Shown here: positions 18,861 through 29,898 of the stretch, piece after piece
Position numbering within the stretch: the first letter of the stretch is position 1
Layout: the number at the start of each line of letters is the position of its first letter
DNA from: Neurospora crassa OR74A
Taxonomy: Eukaryota > Ascomycota > Sordariomycetes > Sordariales > Sordariaceae
Assembly: GCF_000182925.2 (NCBI RefSeq)
Contig: NC_026504.1
Span: forward strand, 3,472,001 to 3,536,000
DNA length: 64,000 nt
Direction of reading: 5' to 3'
Translations under genes and position numbers: made by a program
The notes under the pieces: generated by a model
Told to the model about the DNA's origin: nothing
Database searches by the model: none
The model's input: the letters and a program-made list of their open reading frames with translations, nothing else

Positions 18861-19763
18861 ATGTCCTCCGCATCACCTTCCCGTGAGCGCCGGCGTCTAG
18901 TAGGCGTCTCAACAAAAATGTACTTCTCCCACGCCCGCACCACCAACTTCATCACCTCCTTCCTCGACCTCATGCAACACCACACCTCCACCAAAACCGA
19001 GCAGTCCAACGACAACAGAAACAACCTGGCTGCCGCCCTCGCCTCCAAGATTGACATATTCATCATCCCCGACCACCTCTCTTTGCAGTCTGCCATCAAC
19101 CGCACCGCCAACCACCCAAGTCAATCTGGCCCAACTGATCCCAAAATCCTCTTCGGCGCGCAAAACTGCCACTGGGAAGATTCCGGTCCGTTCACAGGCG
19201 AGGTATCTCCCGCCGTCCTGGCCGAGGTAGGGTGCAGCATAGTTGAACTCAACCACGCTGAACGGCGCCGCCACTTTGCCGAAACAGATGCCATCACCTG
19301 CCTCAAAGCTCAGGCAGTCATACGAAACGGGATGATCCCCCTCATCTGCGTTGGCGAAGGCTCCCCTGGTCAAATACCTGCCTTGAGCGAGGTAGCAATC
19401 ATGAAAGCGGCGGCGGAGGTGGTCGACCAAGTAGAACTTTGCCTAGAGGGCGTTGACCCCACAAAAGAAGTTTGGCTGGCTTACGAACCTGTTTGGGCTA
19501 TTGGTGCAAAGGAGCCTGCGGGGGTGGAACATGTGAGGGGGGTGGTGAGGACTATACGAAAAAGTGAGGTGGTGAGGGGGAGGGAGGAAAGGGGCGGGGT
19601 GACGAGGATTTTGTATGGAGGGAGCGCGGGGCCGGGGTTGTTTGGACAACTGAAAGAGGTTGATGGAGTAGATGGGTTGTTTTTGGGGAGGTTTGCGCAT
19701 GAGGAGGGGCAGTTTTGGAAGACGATTTGTGAGGTTGCTGAGGTCGAGTGGGAAGGGAGGTGA
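18861..19763 (+). CDS. Divergent triosephosphate-isomerase-like protein (putative erythrulose-phosphate isomerase)
   Basis: TIM-barrel protein of 300 residues, no intron. Catalytic positions of triosephosphate isomerase are retained: Lys in GVSTKMY (K19), His in VELNHAERR (H132) and Glu in WLAYEPVWAIG (E209); the phosphate-binding LYGGSAGP loop is at 251-258. It differs from glycolytic TIM, with Ser-Thr before the Lys in place of Asn-Trp, HA instead of HS after the catalytic His, FLGRFAH instead of VGGASL near the end, and inserts at ~42-55 and ~235-246. Similar diverged TIM-like enzymes (EryH in Brucella, LerI in Mycobacterium, EYI1 in Yarrowia) isomerise L-erythrulose 1-phosphate to D-erythrulose 4-phosphate. 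Together with the kinase and RpiB-type enzyme this would turn erythrulose into D-erythrose 4-phosphate. Housekeeping TIM should be encoded elsewhere. Fold sure; substrate inferred. Confidence 0.88.
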   Translation: MSSASPSRERRRLVGVSTKMYFSHARTTNFITSFLDLMQHHTSTKTEQSNDNRNNLAAALASKIDIFIIPDHLSLQSAINRTANHPSQSGPTDPKILFGAQNCHWEDSGPFTGEVSPAVLAEVGCSIVELNHAERRRHFAETDAITCLKAQAVIRNGMIPLICVGEGSPGQIPALSEVAIMKAAAEVVDQVELCLEGVDPTKEVWLAYEPVWAIGAKEPAGVEHVRGVVRTIRKSEVVRGREERGGVTRILYGGSAGPGLFGQLKEVDGVDGLFLGRFAHEEGQFWKTICEVAEVEWEGR

Positions 19764-20899
19764 GGTCTTAATTGTTCTTGGACGTACGGAGGAGATTAGC
19801 TTGCGATGGGTGTATTGGAACAGCTCAGCCATCGTGGATTGCAAAGGCGTGTGAACTGCTTGTGCTTTAAGAATGAAAATGAGTGATGAGCAGTGAAGTG
19901 ATTCAAGGTCGCCAATGAAAGTCTATGGGCAGCCCTCTTGGCCAGAGTTTCGAGTGTCTATAGTCTATGATCGTGGAGTCTATGATGAACCAATGCCACC
20001 CTTCGAACCTTGGTAACACAGAGTGAGAAAGAAGGTAGCGAGACAAGAAGGAAAAAACATATACAATCCAGTCCTGGTTTGTGTGTTAGTCCAATAACAA
20101 AAAATCCAAAGTCCACTAGTTATAGATTTTGTCTTTCTATTTAGTGTTTTACCTAGTCTTGATGGCTTTCTTCTAGTCTTTAAGGACCTCTAAGGCGATA
20201 GAGAGGTATTAGGGGATACCTCTCAAAGGTTTCTATGGCGTCACAAATCCTTGCCAGTCTCCTATATCGCTTCATTAGGGGGACATTTACTCTCCAACAA
20301 TGAAACAAATATCGTGATCAATCGTCATAGCCGTGGCAATGTGTCGGTAATGAATTCAAACTTCTTCCTTGTAGTTAGAGATAGAAACACTTCTCTTGGG
20401 TGGTGGTACGTCGTCGTTTGCATTGAACCCAATCCGGCGACAAGAACGGACCCCTTTCAACAAGGCCGGGGTCCCCCTCTATTGCGGCAAACAACGACAA
20501 CGATGACGATGGTTATGTAAAATTGGTCAAAACGAAGAGAGGTGGTCTAGGAGCAGAATCTCCGGAGTAACGGGAACCTTGAAGGCCCCTCAGGGGCGCT
20601 CCTTCCTAGCCGTGACGTCAACTGCATCACTCTCCAAAGCCAGATTGGATTGAAACTGAAAGCAAACGCGCAGCAACAGAACGCGCAGCTGGGCTGTGCT
20701 TGTGCTGGATGGATGATAATGACGTTAACTGGACATGACATACAGATAAGTGAACCACAAGAAGGGCGCCCATCTCAAGTCTGCTTCACCGTTTTTACTC
20801 CAGCCGCGGTCGCCTCCTCTCAAGACTTGAACTCACCACCACAAGCCCAAGAAATCACATCGAGATACCAGCTCAACCCACACATTACTATCCTCCACG
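19764..20899. other. Intergenic region upstream of NmrA-like gene
   Basis: No gene supported. AT-rich in the middle (20030-20240); the right 250 bp are the probable promoter of the NmrA-like gene. Confidence 0.5.
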
Positions 20900-21976
20900 A
20901 TGACTCGCAACATCTGCATCACCGCCAGCGAAGGCCAGACCGGCTTTCTCATTGCCGAGCTACTCCTCAAGGAGAGCAAGTTCGCCAAGCGAATTGACAG
21001 CATCACCAGCCTGGTTCTCGACCCTACCAACCCAAAGTGCACGGAGCTCGAGTCCCTCGGAGCCAAGATCGTCCCGCACCACCCTGGCCGCGAGCGCCAG
21101 ATGGTTAAGACTCTTAAGGAGGTTGGCTGCGACACCATCTGCGTGATCCCTCCCGCCCACAAGGACAAGGTCGACATCACCATCGAGCTGTGCGAGGCTG
21201 CCAAGAAGGCCAAAGTCCAGAACGTGCTGCTCATCTCTGCTGCCGGCTGCGACTATGCCGAGAGAAAAAAGCAGCCCCGTTTGCGCGAGTTCATCGACAT
21301 TGAGAACATTGTCTTGAGCTCCAAGGGCGACCCGAGCGTCGAGCTGGGCCACTCGCCCTGTGTCATCCGCGCTGGTTTCTACGCCGAGAACTTGCTGTTG
21401 TACTCTCAGCAAGCACAGTTGAACGGTATCCTCCCTCTGCCCATTGGCGAGAACCACAAGTTTGCTCCCGTTGCTCTGGGTGATATTGCGTACGTCGCTG
21501 CTTGTGTCCTCGCTGGTAAGGGCAAGCATGGCTTCGATGATCGCCACCGCGGCCAGATGATGATTGTCACTGGTCCCATGCTTTGCGCTGGAAAGGAGCT
21601 GGCTGAGGCTGCCAGCCAGGCTGTCGGTCAGAAGATGGAGTTTGAGAACATTTCCGAGTACGTTTTTTTCTTCTTCTCTGCCCTCTATCACCATTAGACT
21701 TGCGTTGAATTCCACAGCAATTGCTAACAACAACGCCTAAAACACAGACGCGAGGCCAAGAGAATCCTCAAGGCCCAAGCCGACATCGACGACTCCGAGA
21801 AGGAGTATCTCCTCGAGTACTACAGCTTGGTCCGCGAGGGCAAGACCAACTACGTCGTCACCACGGCCTTCCACGACGTTACTGGCGAGCAGCCTACCCA
21901 GCCCTCCGAATTCTTCCGCATGTATAGCCATGAGCTGCGTCCCAAGAAGAAGGCCAAGACTGATAACTCCACTTAA
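20900..21976 (+). CDS. NmrA-like NAD(P)-binding protein
   Basis: Atypical short-chain-dehydrogenase-fold protein of the NmrA/NAD(P)-binding group, whose members are redox sensors or reductases. Exons 20900-21657 and 21748-21976 with a 90-nt intron (GTACGT donor, GCTAAC branch, CACAG acceptor) give 328 residues. The nucleotide-binding loop is ITASEGQTGFLIAELLL (6-22), a GxxGxxG variant with Glu/Gln inside. A strand-and-Ala motif VQNVLLISAAGCDYAERK and the block CVIRAGFYAENLLLYSQQA are typical of NmrA-like proteins, which generally lack the YxxxK catalytic pair. The C-terminus is basic (RPKKKAKTD), a possible nuclear signal. It lies 1.1 kb downstream of the sugar cluster on the same strand; a role in that pathway is possible but unsupported. 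Confidence 0.85.
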
Positions 21977-23636
21977 ACCGGTTTTCTTTCTCATTGTCTT
22001 TGGCACCCATTTGAATTTCGGTTGTGTAATCGCTGGAGCATGGAGTTTTGGGCGTCAGGCTTGAAGGGACACAAAGAAGTTCTGAGTCGGGAGATAGGTA
22101 GGAACAATCAATTAGAAGACGTACTTCTTCCATTCATAGGCCACCAAAAAGAGACACAAGACTCTCAGATTCCTCGTGTACGATCCTCCAAACAACGGCA
22201 AGGCTGTTCATCGTAAATGTTAGCCAGCCTGTCGGGTCGTCACCGCATCCATTCTGCCGCCATCAGGTTCAATGAATGAAGGGTGTATATGTGTAGTAGA
22301 TCCAATGTCAAAGCCAGTGCCAGTTATAATAACGCGTTGTCCAGCGCCAATAAAGCTGCTTGTAGCGATATCGGAAGAGGTAGTCAAAGAGTTTGCACAT
22401 TGGACAGCCATATCTTGGTGGGCAATATTGTTGTAAAACTCCCGAGGATAGTTTTGATCGATTGATTTGACTGCATCAGTGGTAGCAATATCAGTTAATG
22501 TTTTACAGTTGGCGTAGATGTAAAGAAGGGTATGGGCCAGCTTAATCTGAGCGACGCACCGGCGTGCTTGAAAGGGAAAAGAAAGCATTGGCAGAGCTGA
22601 TAAGTTGATGTTAGAGATTGAAAAAGCAAGATGACGGGGAAAATATGCTTATGTGTTGGGAGAATAAAGGGCAACCGTGTCTTTTATTTTACCAAGGCCT
22701 TGCATGTTCCTGCACCTTGACGAAATGTACCAATAACACGACACTCGTTATCCAGACCTGCTGAAACAGTATCGTGCGATTTGTGACAATAAAGCAAAAG
22801 AGGCAATGAAGCTAAAGAGTGAGGTCAGGGAGCTGACAGACCGAGTCAAGTCCACCGGTCAGGGTCGTCATGGTCCATTCCCAAGTTCGTATTGCCTAAA
22901 CTGAAGACCCAAAGAACCACACTCTCCAAGACAACAGGTCACTGATGGTCGTGGAATATGCGGTCCAATACTGGTCTATTTGTTCGCTCGAGACCTTGGG
23001 TTAATTTCCCTAAGCGAATACACCAGGTCGAATCTCGTCCGTACCTTTTTTTTGATCCCTAAAATGCTTGGGACCATTCGGCAGCGATCACATCCATCGT
23101 ACCAGGAGAAGGTATCAAGCTGACAAACAAATCGGCACAAGATTGCATGCGTCATGTGTGGTTACCATAAGGTAGCCCTAAGAACTGGTACCTTGGTTTG
23201 TCCTCTAATCCACTAATTCTCGAGCTGTACTATCCGTTCTCTCCATGATGACCCGAATTTCTTCGGCAAGTCTTATCTAGAGGTAGCTACCTACTAGAGA
23301 TCGAAATCTCGTTCAAGGTGGAACTGCTTCGTTCCTTCCTCCAGTCACTCCTCGCTTCGGTCCTCAATGCTAAACGTCCCTTTTAATCCCTCCATTCAAG
23401 GTGCAGGCAGTCGTCTGCACGAACCCTGGACTGTTTTCCCGTTCTCTCTCTCTCTTCCTCTCTCTCCCCCCCTCTCTCTCTCCTTTTTTTTTTTCTCTTT
23501 TTTTTTTCTTTTTCCTTTCTCTTAGCTCTAGCAAATCGAGAAAACAAGGCGTTTGACCAGATGATAAGTAGGTATCATCTTGAGGCCGGTAAGCAGAAAT
23601 GGCGTCAGATGTGTTCTGTTCTGTGCGGAGCCTGAC
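21977..23636. other. Intergenic region with a possible coding relic
   Basis: 1.66 kb without an intact gene. A 48-codon plus-strand stretch at about 22756-22902 reads like an amphipathic coiled coil (LLKQYRAICDNKAKEAMKL...) but has a stop just upstream and no ATG at its head; it may be a gene remnant. 23435-23525 is almost pure pyrimidine. Confidence 0.5.
23435..23525. repeat. Pyrimidine (CT/T) simple-sequence tract
   Basis: About 90 bases of C/T only, mixing CT dinucleotides, C7 and T10-T12 runs. It lies immediately 3' of the minus-strand coiled-coil gene. Confidence 0.85.
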
Positions 23637-25711
23637 CTAGACTGATTCCATTTGCAGGTCTCCGTCGTGGTCAACCTTCGGGGCCGGTGGTTGATAGGCA
23701 AGATCGGCACCTCCGTCAAGATCCATTGCTTCCGAGCTTCCTTCAGCATTCTCTGCATGAGGATAGACCATCTCCGCACTGACGACCTCCCCCTTCACGG
23801 TCAATGGAGATGTTTCCGGCGAATCGCGCTTCGACTCTGCGACATCACACGCGCCACCTTCCTGCTCTTCAAGCTCAGGTTTGGCGGAAGCATGTGCGGC
23901 CACAATGATGGTAGACTCCTCTGTCTTCTCTTTGTTCCCATGCTCTCCATTATGAGGAATTGGACTATCCATGCACGGTGAATATTCCGGAGCCATGTGC
24001 ACTGAAGCGTCTGCATCCCCTTCGTTGTTTTTGGGGTGCTGAGATGTAACTGTCGCGTGACCTGACATGGCAGACTGGTTGTCATTGTCAACTTCCTCGT
24101 CGTCTTCCTCATCATTGAAACCGTTGAAGAAGGCATCTAGGTCGCAAACAACTCGCATTTTGGCCAATACTTTCGTGGATTCGTAGTTTGTGCCATCAGC
24201 ATTGCCGCGCTTTATCAAGCATGGTGATATCGCCATATCAACGATGGGAGGGCTTGTTTGGTCCAGTTGATCGCTGCTCAGCCCAAGGGAAATCTTATCC
24301 ATGATCCTTGCATCAAAAGAAAACCCAAAGAACCGAGATTGAATCGATCGTACGGCACCAGGGAAGATGAGAGAGAGGTAAGCTTTTGACTTTCTGAGCT
24401 GAATGTTGATGTCAACAGCTTTTCTGATGATCTCGGCAGCGTCTCTCAAACTTCTTTTGGAAAACCGAGGCAACGATGGCTTTGGTGAGATGAACTGCCG
24501 TAACTCTTCCATCATTTTCCTGGCAGTTGTATCATCTCCTGACTTCCTGTCCAAACCCAGGTCGACAAGGAAGCTCACAGATCGTGATCTCCATTCATGA
24601 AAAGCTGTGTTGAAACTTGTCTTCTCGTCGACTGGGAATTCCTCGACGCATCCTATCAAGTTTCTGTCAGTATTTTGACCGAAGCTGAATGGCAGGTGGT
24701 ATATTTCGGGCGGATCCGCTTACCTGTGATTTTGCCGCAGATATCATCGAATTTCTCACCAATCTCTCCTGCCCACAGCTTTGACTTAGGGTCAAAAACT
24801 TCTCTCTTGACAAAACGCCACACCATGCTTTCCACAAGGTATGGGTATATGTATCCGCTTTGGAGGACTGATTCTAGCTCTGCACATACTTCGCTAAGGG
24901 GCCAGTACTGCTCGACGGTGCCGGCTCGCTGAATGTCTTCCCAGAGAAGCATAGTGGGAAAGTGATTGCTAACAAACTGTTGAATCAAGAAGTCCAAATG
25001 TTCCCAGTCTTTTCCAATCTCTGAATCGGCGTCCTTGGTGGGGTTAACGTAGTTCTTGGATCGCAGCTCGGAAAGTTCCTCAAGAAGCTCCGTCCGTGTG
25101 TTTTCTAGCTCTCTCTCAAGCTCGTCTATCTCGGATTTGAGGCGGTTGTTCTCGGCTTCCAGGTTTCGGATGCGAGCTGTATTCGCACTCTCTTGTGTAT
25201 TGAGGCACGCCTTCTCTGGCCCTTCTTCCCTTTTTTGCATTGCCATTGCCGGTGAGAGTCGGACAATAGACACTGGCAAGCTTGGGGCAATGGATCCTCT
25301 CTGCTCCTCCGTATCATCCCTCTTGCGTTTGCTCGTCTTAGACCTGGTGGCATACTCTTTTCTGTAAAGCTCTCCATTGCTATGACTGTGAAAGTGATTC
25401 AGAATTCCATTGGGATTCTCTTCGGACTCCTGAGAGTGCTTCATGGGATTCGAGAAGAATTGACCATGGCCTTCTTGCTTGATCTTCATCTGTTGACGCA
25501 GTTCGATGCTGGGAATGGCGGAGTCGGTTTCAACTGGCCCGGAATTTCCCTTGTCAATGTTTTGAGCGACACGGCTAGCTTGTTCTCCGGTTGGCCGATG
25601 CAGTCTTGCATGATGAGAAGCTGCATTTATGTCACTTTTTTGATCGTCGGTCATTTCACCAGCTGAGTTGGCGGGGTTTTGAGCGGGTGATAGACCGTGG
25701 TTGAGATCCAT
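23637..25711 (-). CDS. Unrecognised coiled-coil protein, paralogue of the gene at 33045
   Basis: I do not recognise this family. Exons 25711-24724 and 24652-23637 with a 71-nt intron (GTAAGC...TGATAG) give 667 residues. Residues 1-175 are disordered, with a likely nuclear signal SKTSKRKRDD (124-133). Residues ~178-219 form a coiled coil (RIRNLEAENNRLKSEIDELE...). Residues ~235-330 form a helical block, DWEHLDFLIQQF ... LVESMVWRFVKREVFDPKS, that resembles residues ~434-525 of the protein encoded at 33045-35378. The part encoded by exon 2 continues with VEEFPVDEKTSFNTAFHEWR and ends in ~170 residues of acidic, Ser/Glu-rich low complexity (FNDEEDDEEVDNDNQ). The pattern suggests a nuclear scaffold or regulator. 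No catalytic motif seen. Gene model good, function unknown. Confidence 0.82.
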
Positions 25712-27420
25712 GATCGATATGTGGTCCGTAGGTGACGAGTGCTTAGGTAGACTTGGTGGGTTAGAGCTCGAGAAATGCTCGCTGGGCCACAGCGCGTGAT
25801 GAAGCGTGTGTTCGGAGATCTTGGACTTTGATAACCTTGTGAGCTTTCTTGTGATTACTTGGATACGCAGTGGCGGAAAAGTCCGACTACTGATGCCTTA
25901 GGGACGCCCTTCGAAAACCCCCGCCGAAGCAACTTCTTCTCAGTGGAAGAGCGCGTTCATCCAGCAGCGCTTGTGATGACAAGGGAAGAATTCGTTGAGA
26001 ACAAAGTTCCGGAATATGTTGCAGAAAGTGCGTAACTAGCACAATAGTAAGTAAATGTTGATACCCTTCAAGCACAACGTGTAAAGCAATATGGTGAGGC
26101 GAGGAGAGAAAGGTGATCCAAACCAAACTCAATCAGTATCGTGTATGAGTGAGTATTGACGGAGCAAACTTACCAGATACGGCGACGTATCGTAGACTAG
26201 GCTGATAAGTAAGTGAACCCCTTGCGAGACAGCCGGGTACTTCTAGTGATCTAGTATTGTCGAAGGAGGACCAAAGGCCAGCCGTTGAATATCAGATTTA
26301 TTGACAGATTTCAAGAGCAGTAGAACTAAGATCAGAAGTACCAGCCTCCCCCATCCAATCGAAGAAGTTGATATTTGACTGATTGCGGTCTGATCTTCTC
26401 ATCGTTTGACTCAGAGTATTCCCTCCTTCGAAGAGGTCCCTCGACACATAAGTACCTACCTATAGGTACGTACCTACCTTACTTACCCAAATCTCGTATG
26501 GGATTTGTATACTTCTGCAAGCACTCGTTCGCGGTACTGCCCATAAGTACCGCCCGCGTGCAGGAATAGAAAACCGAGTACATCCAGAAGTACCTGGTAG
26601 TCACAAGCAAGATGAAGTTACCTCCACCTCTGAGAGACAGCCTTGGTACATGCTTGATTACAAGGACGGTATTTCATCTCTTCTTCCTTATCAAACGGGC
26701 AGCGAGTAACTTTATGGCGACCTGAACAGAAATCATGAAGCTTAGGTCAATCTGAAAAAGCCATATCATTCGTCATCCCACCTTTCTCGGCGAATAGAGG
26801 GGACCACTACCTCCATCTTACTTCTGTTTGTTTTTCCTGAGGCCTTCCTTCCAACCCATAAATTCGGGGAGTACCCCACACGCACTCCCTCCCCGATGAC
26901 AATACTAGACTGAAAGTTTCCATCAGTTTCTCCCCGATAACACATCCCTCATAAACGGGACATCTAACTTCCGTCAGACTATCACGACTTCTTCTGACAC
27001 CATACATCTCACGAATCGTTCTCTCTCACCATACATCTCCCTGCAAGTAGCAAAGGCTGACAACACTCTGCTGGTCTTCCCTTACTTTGTCACGAAGCTG
27101 CCATCTCTCTCCCAGATCACCGGGTAAGCTGCTGGACTGTTGAAGCTCTTGTAATCCTGAATAACTTTGTTATCACCCCGCTCTCATTTTCTCATTTCTA
27201 CATCACAGGTCCGCTACCATCTGGCACCCCAACTCATGAGTGTTTCTATGTCCAATCATCATGTCCAAACACAGATCTTGAGCAGTTACCATAAAATTAA
27301 CAAACGCAGAACATCACTAATAATTACCTCTGCTTATTCCAGGTACAAGATTATCACGGTTCGACAGATTCTACACAGATTCCATACAGATTCACTAGCT
27401 TCAAGCTCGCTGCGATCAAG
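25712..27420. other. Divergent upstream region, coiled-coil gene / Hsp70-like gene
   Basis: 1.7 kb between two start codons facing apart. It contains GTAC/TAGGTA-rich sequence near 26450-26485 and otherwise ordinary promoter-like DNA; the last 250 bp are an A/T-rich leader of the Hsp70-like gene. No gene supported. Confidence 0.5.
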
Positions 27421-29593
27421 ATGCCTTCAACCCCACGGAGATCTCCCCGCAAACCGGCCAGTTCTCAAGGAACTGTCATCATTGGGATTGATTTTGGAAC
27501 AACATTCTCCGGTGTCGCTTTCACCTGGTCCAACCAAGTCGACAAAATCGAGATCATAACCGGCTGGGACGACGCCTTGAGTGACAACACTGATGAGTGC
27601 AAGGCACCCACCGCTATTTCCTACGGTACTGAGAATAAAGTGACCTGGGGTTATTCTATTGAGCCTGAAAAGGAACAGCTTAAATGGGTTAAGCTTCTAC
27701 TCCTCAACGATGAGGATATCCCGGAAGAAGTCAGAACTTCAGACAAGATCAAGGAGGCTCGTAAATACCTCCATAAGCACAACAAGACGGCAGAAGAAGC
27801 GGTCACGACGTTTCTGCGCCATCTTTGGGAACACTCAATCGATTGTATCACCAAATCAATCAGCAGAGGCATGGTCAACTATGCTCAGTTTCATATCGTA
27901 ATCACGCTTCCGGCCATTTGGCCGAGCTACGCACGCGAGAAAATGAGACTTGCGGCCGAGCAGGCTGGTATGCTGGACAGAAGGATGGGGGTTGAGACCC
28001 AACTCACTTTCATCTCTGAGCCTGAGGCGGCTGCCATAGCCACTCTTGCGGACATGGAAGGGCGTTTTGACGTGAAGGTAGGTCAACTTCTCCTTAGGAG
28101 TGCCCGTCAACGATCTTCTAGGTAGCCCCCAATCAGATTACCAGAGGACATCCAAGAATGCTAATTTCAATGTTTGAGCAGGATGAAGACACATTCGTCG
28201 TGGTGGATTGCGGCGGTGGAACCGTGGATCTGATATCGTACAAATTGATTCAAGCCAAACCCATGATCGTCAAGGAGTGTGTGAAAGGAAGCGGTAAGCA
28301 TCAACAGCCCTTCATTGCATATCACACAGGAATACCCAGATACTGATGTGACGACAGGTGGATTATGTGGCGCCATTTTTGTGGATGATGCCTTCAAGGA
28401 GGTGCTCAAGAGAAAGTTCGGCAAGAGATGGGAGATGATGGACGAGTCAAATCGGCGCGACATGATCCGCACTCAATGGGAGACTGGCATCAAGCGGAAC
28501 TTCAAGATGGGCTCCGACAGATCTTACAACATTCGCATCCCCATGGAATGCTTGTTGGCAAAAGAGCGTCGCGTTATAGGAGCAATCACGTCTCTCCCGA
28601 CCATAACAATCACCCCGGGAGACATTAAAAAGGCGTTTGATCCCGTCGTTGAAAGGATCAACAGTCTCATTGATGGACAAATCAATGCCGTCAAAGAGAA
28701 GGAGGGGGTTAACCCAAAAGTGAGACGAGGACTATCAGATTCCCAATCTCCGTTATTGCCTTTGCTGACGATTTGGATAACACAGTACGTCATTCTGGTC
28801 GGTGGCTTTGGTCGTTGCAACTATCTATACGATAGGGTAAACGAGAGATTCGGCGCGGAGGTTGAAGTCCTCCAGGCCAAGGGGGCAAAACCGTAAGAGC
28901 TCTTCGCTTCATTCTTACCTCTAAACTTGGTACAGAGACGCTGACGGAATCTACTCAAAGTTGGACGGCCATCTGCCGCGGAGCGGTTATCCATGCCGCG
29001 ACCCAATCTGGAGTTGGGAAGCTTTCTGTTCAAGTTCAGACCAGAGTTGCACGAGCGAGCTATGGCATTTGCTGGAACGAGCCTTGGGATACTCAGCGTC
29101 ACAATCCTGAGGACAAGTATTGGTGCGAAATTGAGCAGAAAGATTATGCACGCAGCCAGATGGCATGGCTTGTTGAAGAGGTAGGTACCATCCACACAGG
29201 ACTCTACAATCACTGTAGTGACAAACAGCTTACTATGAACAGGGAGATGACATTACGGCTCAAGAGCCAACTAGTATTGTCATAAAGCAGAACTTTGATC
29301 GCAATGGACCCCCGAAGACTCCCGAGGACGAGGAGATATTCGAAACGAACATCTTCCCCCCTCCGACCAGATGGGACCCGGATGTTATCAAACAGCTGTG
29401 CTCCATCAAATGGGAGACAGTCATCGACCCTTCCACGTTGCCGAAGCTCAAGAACAGGGTCGGGGGAGTCTACAGTGAACTGATCTACCGTTGCGAAATG
29501 ACATGCTCGGGAGAGTCAATGGGCTTTGCGATCTATCGTGGTAGGAAAAAGGAAGGCTCCAAGAGCGTGAAAGTTGACTACAACACCCGTTGA
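27421..29593 (+). CDS. Hsp70-like (HSPA12-type) ATPase-domain protein
   Basis: Actin/Hsp70-fold ATPase. Six exons, 27421-28077, 28182-28293, 28358-28719, 28786-28892, 28961-29180 and 29243-29593, join in frame to 602 residues. The three nucleotide-binding motifs are clear: IIGIDFGTTFSGVAF (phosphate 1, 20-34), VVVDCGGGTVDLISY (phosphate 2, 225-239) and VILVGGFGRCNYLYD (adenosine, 379-393). Also visible is FISEPEAAAIATL (connect region). The C-terminal ~190 residues do not resemble the Hsp70 peptide-binding domain or carry an EEVD tail, so this belongs to the fungal-expanded HSPA12-like group rather than to housekeeping Hsp70. The N-terminus (MPSTPRRSPRKP) is basic and not a signal peptide. 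Its partners and clients are unknown. It sits between two members of an unrecognised fungal family and neg-1. Splice junctions were all chosen by frame and motif continuity. Confidence 0.87.
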
Positions 29594-29898
29594 TGATCTA
29601 TCACACATTATTTGCTCTACAAAATTGCTTCATGTTGCTTCAATCTTTCTGAACAACGGGGGATGTCTCATGTCATCATCTACCGCCCATTGCGCCCAGC
29701 TTGGTACCACAAAGATTCTTTCCGCCAGGTTATGAGCACATGGAGCTCATAAAGTCAAATGTATACTAGAACATTGAACCAAACTGGCCTTCAAGCACAT
29801 AAAAAACAGAATGGAATCTCTGATGACCAAACTGCGTGTTTCTTTTCAGAAAAGACAATTAATTAAATAAATCCGAACATCTAAACACTTTCCAGTAT
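29594..29898. other. Convergent intergenic region Hsp70-like / neg-1
   Basis: 305 bases of AT-rich 3' flanking sequence; nothing else seen. Confidence 0.6.

Noticed and set aside
22220-22588. 122-codon minus-strand frame behind the NmrA-like gene
   Set aside because: Mixed low-information translation; no domain and no supporting splice structure.
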